Shown here one piece after another: positions 60,950-64,000 of a stretch of DNA of 64,000 bases. Source of the stretch: Bugulina stolonifera (Eukaryota; Bryozoa; Gymnolaemata; Cheilostomatida; Bugulidae); NCBI GenBank assembly GCA_935421135.1, contig OW285188.1, forward strand, positions 6,066,733-6,130,732, read 5' to 3'. The notes below the pieces were generated by a model. That model saw only the letters and a program-made list of their open reading frames with translations. It made no database searches and was not told the origin of the DNA. The translations under genes and the position numbers were made by a program. Positions within the stretch are counted from its first letter, which is position 1; each line of letters begins with the position of its first letter.

Positions 60950-62732
60950 ATGGGGGAGATAACTGCCATCTTCTTCCCTGGTGAGGAAACCAGTCGTTCC
61001 CGGCCCCATCCATACATCTACCTGCAACAAGATGGTCAGTGCAGACTGTTAACAACTGCTGTCTCAATGTCTCTCAGAATGAATCCCTGGCTACTAGTTT
61101 CAGTGACTGCAATTTTTGTAGCAAATAGTTGTGTAACCTCTGGCACCCAGATATGAGAAAGAAGTCTCGACTGATGTTGATGTTGTTTATTTAACGTTGA
61201 AACATCGTTGTTTTACATCTTTACACCGTGAAAACTAAAATATTAATTATGAGTTTACACACTTTAAGCAATATTACTGTTGAATTTGCATCATGAAATT
61301 ATTAAAAAAAACCACAAGTTACTAATTACATAATAGTCACATAATAAGGATAAAATATTGTTAGTTGATAATTCACAATTCAGCAGTACACATAGAACAA
61401 AACATATAAGACAAAAAATAATAGATTAATTACCTTGTTTGACTTCTGGGTGTTTAGATTGTATGAGTTATAAAATGAATGATAATATTGATAGATGGTA
61501 AATTTTCAACTGAAGGAGTTGGCAGCACAGAACTTTACATCTTGTCAGATGGGCTGCTACCAGAATACTGAATTAGTATGGTACTTATATTTCTGTAAAA
61601 ATAACTAAACCTGTGGTGGACTTGGGTGTATTTTGCAAGCGATATCAAAGGGGTCAGGGAGATTCTTATTTCCTAAAAGGAAACAGTTCTTTGTTTGTTA
61701 GGGTGATTCAACAACCACAAAATATGCAAATATATAAGTTGTATAGATACTGTGGATGGGCCAACTTTCTGGTGATATTTCATATACATGTACCTATTCA
61801 TATCCAAGGATCTTACAAGTTGTTTATGGGTACGTTCAAGCTTCAAGTTACAGTCAAGTCTGCACATATCCCGTGCTACTCTAACTGATGGTAATACATG
61901 TACTAACAGTTTTAACAGTCCTCCGCCACTGCCTAGAGGTGAATAATAATTGATTACTTTCAGCCGTCTTAAGCTCAGCTATAGGTAGGAATTGTATGAT
62001 AGAGTTGTGCTTATGTCTTAGTGCATGAGTGACCAACCGTTATTCTTTCGCAAGACCACACTCTAAATTTTGTTCTCTGTGTTTTTGTGTGTTGATTTGG
62101 GCAATGGTGCTTGTGTTAAAATTGATATCCATGATGGAGAGAGTGTTATATTACCATGGGCAGGTTGTGAAAAGTCAGTCTAAACTTTTATTCAGCAAAG
62201 CACAAGCCATGTGTAATTTAATGTCCATAAACAACAGTGATCCTATCAACCACAATACGACATGTGTGGGAGAAACTCCTAATAATACAGTGTGGAAGGA
62301 TAACTCTTAATATATAATAATACAACAGAGAAAAGTACTTTTTGCTGTTCATATACAGATCATCCAGTGAGATGACTGACAGCTCAGTGACAAAAATCAG
62401 AAAAGTCAAAATAGAAATAGTGTTGTTTGGGGGACAGTAGTGGATCAGATAGGAAAAATAAAAAAGTTATGTTCACAATCCCTTGTGTCCCAAGAAGCAG
62501 TCCTCTCACACGGTTTTTTTATTTGAAGCTTTGGTATTTTTATTGTTTTGTGGTATTCCAAGTATTGCCCTGATAGACTCAATTTATTTTTTCTCTCAAC
62601 AATAATGCAATGTTTGGTCTGCCATCCAATGTGAGGGGTGGATGCCATGATTGTCTTTTAAACAAATGCCAAGGATTAGTTTATATGATATTTCTTGGTA
62701 CGTGATGAATTAAGCAGCATGTTTCAAATGAG
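60950..62732. other. Spacer without recognised gene
   Basis: Small ORFs on both strands lack domains or splice support. AT-rich from 61190 onward. Confidence 0.5.
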
Positions 62733-63035
62733 TCAAAAAAAATTTTCTAGGTCTGAATGTTGCTTTTTTCTGCTAACGGAGAGTCCAAATTTTGTCCAGT
62801 CTTTATTGTAATTTGTAAACTCGAATTTACCCATAAGGTTGAAGCTAATTTCTCGATATGCCTGTACATTTGGGGTTGATTTTGACGCGGCCAGTATCTC
62901 CAAGCTCTGTGCCAATTTTTCCATTTGCCTCCCAATCCTCTCATATTTATCTTTGGTTAGCCTTAGGTCTATTTCCTCTCGAAGAGCTAATCTATATGTA
63001 TATACATGTATTGTCCCATTTTACTTCTGCTCCTG
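62733..63035 (-). CDS. Unrecognised ORF with leucine-rich amphipathic segment
   Basis: The minus strand encodes REEIDLRLTKDKYERIGRQ, MEKLAQSLEILAASKS and FNLMGKFEF, ending at a TAG at 62747 or nearby. It is open upstream of the first ATG. A second open segment in another frame (DMAALGEPHDYQAEPEPGAE, 63030-63100) lies directly upstream and could be joined by splicing or separated by a frameshift. Similar helical tails occur in transposon-derived trihelix proteins, but no firm family assignment is possible. Confidence 0.35.
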
Positions 63036-63707
63036 GCTCAGGTTCAGCCTGGTAATCATGTGGCTCTCCCAGTGCTGCCATATCAATTATTCTTTGTTTT
63101 GTATAATCCTGTCTACGACGCCAATTGTGCAGATGTCACTCTGTTACCAGATGACATCAACTGGTTTTTATAGCAACAAGCAATTGTAGTTTGTTGGCAT
63201 AAATCTATTGAACTTGTACCCTATAAAAGTGCATGGTTTGAGAATTAAAATTAGTTCTAGAATATAATATAGTTAATTAGGTGAATATGACAGAGTACAT
63301 GTAATATTGAGTGTTCATAGTAGACAATATTACATAATTAATTGACATTACTACACAATATAATTATAGCCTCCCTTGCATAATTGACACAAATATAGCG
63401 ACTTTGTGAACTGTTGCTAGGGGTAGTTAGTAGATGCAGAAGTTGCGGTAAAGAAATCTAACTGATGTTATGATTATATGTATTATTTATTCCCATATAC
63501 ACCGTGAAGTCTAAAAGTTTATAAAATTATTAAAATTGTTGTATTAAAACATCTAATTACACACAATCATGTATACACTGTACACATACTGTTATTAGCA
63601 AAGCAATTTTCAACTTATACACTATTATTATAATATTAGAAATTCATTTAATTAAATTTAAAACTGACCTTTTGCCTCTGTTAGTTCCTGCTTCTATAAC
63701 GTACTAC

Positions 63708-63862
63708 TAAGAATTTGGAGAAAAACCTCCTCTACTGATATAAGTTAGTCCACCGCTAAGACTTGGAGAGTAACCTCCTTTATACTGTTAAGTTGCATGT
63801 AGTTTACAATTGTTACTGATAAGTGTTTGGAGTATAACCTCCTCTACTGGCTGTTAATGACT
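63708..63862 (+). repeat. Dispersed triple repeat TTGGAG-n-AACCTCCT
   Basis: Three copies, about 60 bp apart, of TTTGGAGAAAAACCTCCTCT-like sequence (63715, 63764, 63826), each a short hairpin-forming GGAG...CTCC motif followed by an ACTG-type word. Confidence 0.75.
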
Positions 63863-64000
63863 AACTGAACAGGTTGAACAGCAATTCCTTTCCTTCCAGG
63901 CCTACTAACAACAAAAACAGTCCATACTTGGCTAAAGGTCTCACAACACACAGTACACCCAAGCCACCATACGAAGGCAACCCACCAGTCACCCCAGTGC
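63863..64000. other. Right edge, nothing recognised
   Basis: No gene or element can be supported; sequence becomes less AT-rich towards the edge. Confidence 0.4.

Noticed and set aside
60950..61156. Plus-strand 68-aa ORF
   Set aside because: No domain, no splice support and partly opposite to another open segment.

Overview
The window reads as AT-rich animal genomic DNA: spliced genes with GT-AG introns, several families of transposons and short simple repeats, and no bacterial or phage features. The genes are metazoan (CCM2/malcavernin, the planar-polarity protein Prickle, a long-chain fatty-acid elongase). Short palindromes such as TACATGTA and TAGGCCTA are unusually frequent. Base composition and modest intron sizes suit a marine invertebrate, perhaps a sponge or another soft-bodied lineage, but the sequence alone does not fix the phylum.

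Layout. 1-2025 (-): uninterrupted but truncated LINE endonuclease/reverse transcriptase running off the left edge. 2029-3222: very AT-rich spacer. 3223-7312 (+): complete nine-exon CCM2 gene. 7313-11781: spacer with a 14-unit 21-bp minisatellite, a degenerate 35-bp tandem repeat and a MITE fragment. 11782-26695 (-): Prickle, four coding exons (PET domain, three LIM domains, C-terminal Prickle homology region with a CaaX-like end), with an 11.1-kb intron that holds a pair of inverted repeats 6 kb apart and a long hairpin. 26748-36174: no coding exon recognised; it holds a mariner relic with 257-bp terminal repeats, a TA-flanked MITE and a hAT-type non-autonomous element.

36175-43125 (-): an eight-exon gene for a small protein whose C-terminal half resembles the dynein heavy chain stalk/microtubule-binding region but which has no AAA motor. 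This is the most unusual gene in the window. 44269-45811 (-): two-exon ELOVL elongase. 47.5-59.1 kb: a transposon graveyard (two LINE relics, a TTAA-flanked MITE, an isolated hAT exon, a pogo relic, a Ty3/Gypsy integrase relic and another LINE tail) around a small, apparently intact trihelix/Myb-SANT-like gene at 52726-53674. 59.1-64 kb: mostly non-coding, with two unrecognised ORFs and short tandem repeats.

The genes form no operon. CCM2 (junctional and Rho-GTPase signalling scaffold) and Prickle (planar polarity) both act at cell junctions or cortex, but their adjacency here, convergent and about 4.5 kb apart, is not evidence of joint function. Exon coordinates were assigned by eye from reading frame, splice dinucleotides and phase; every coding gene given as multi-exon keeps phase across all listed junctions.
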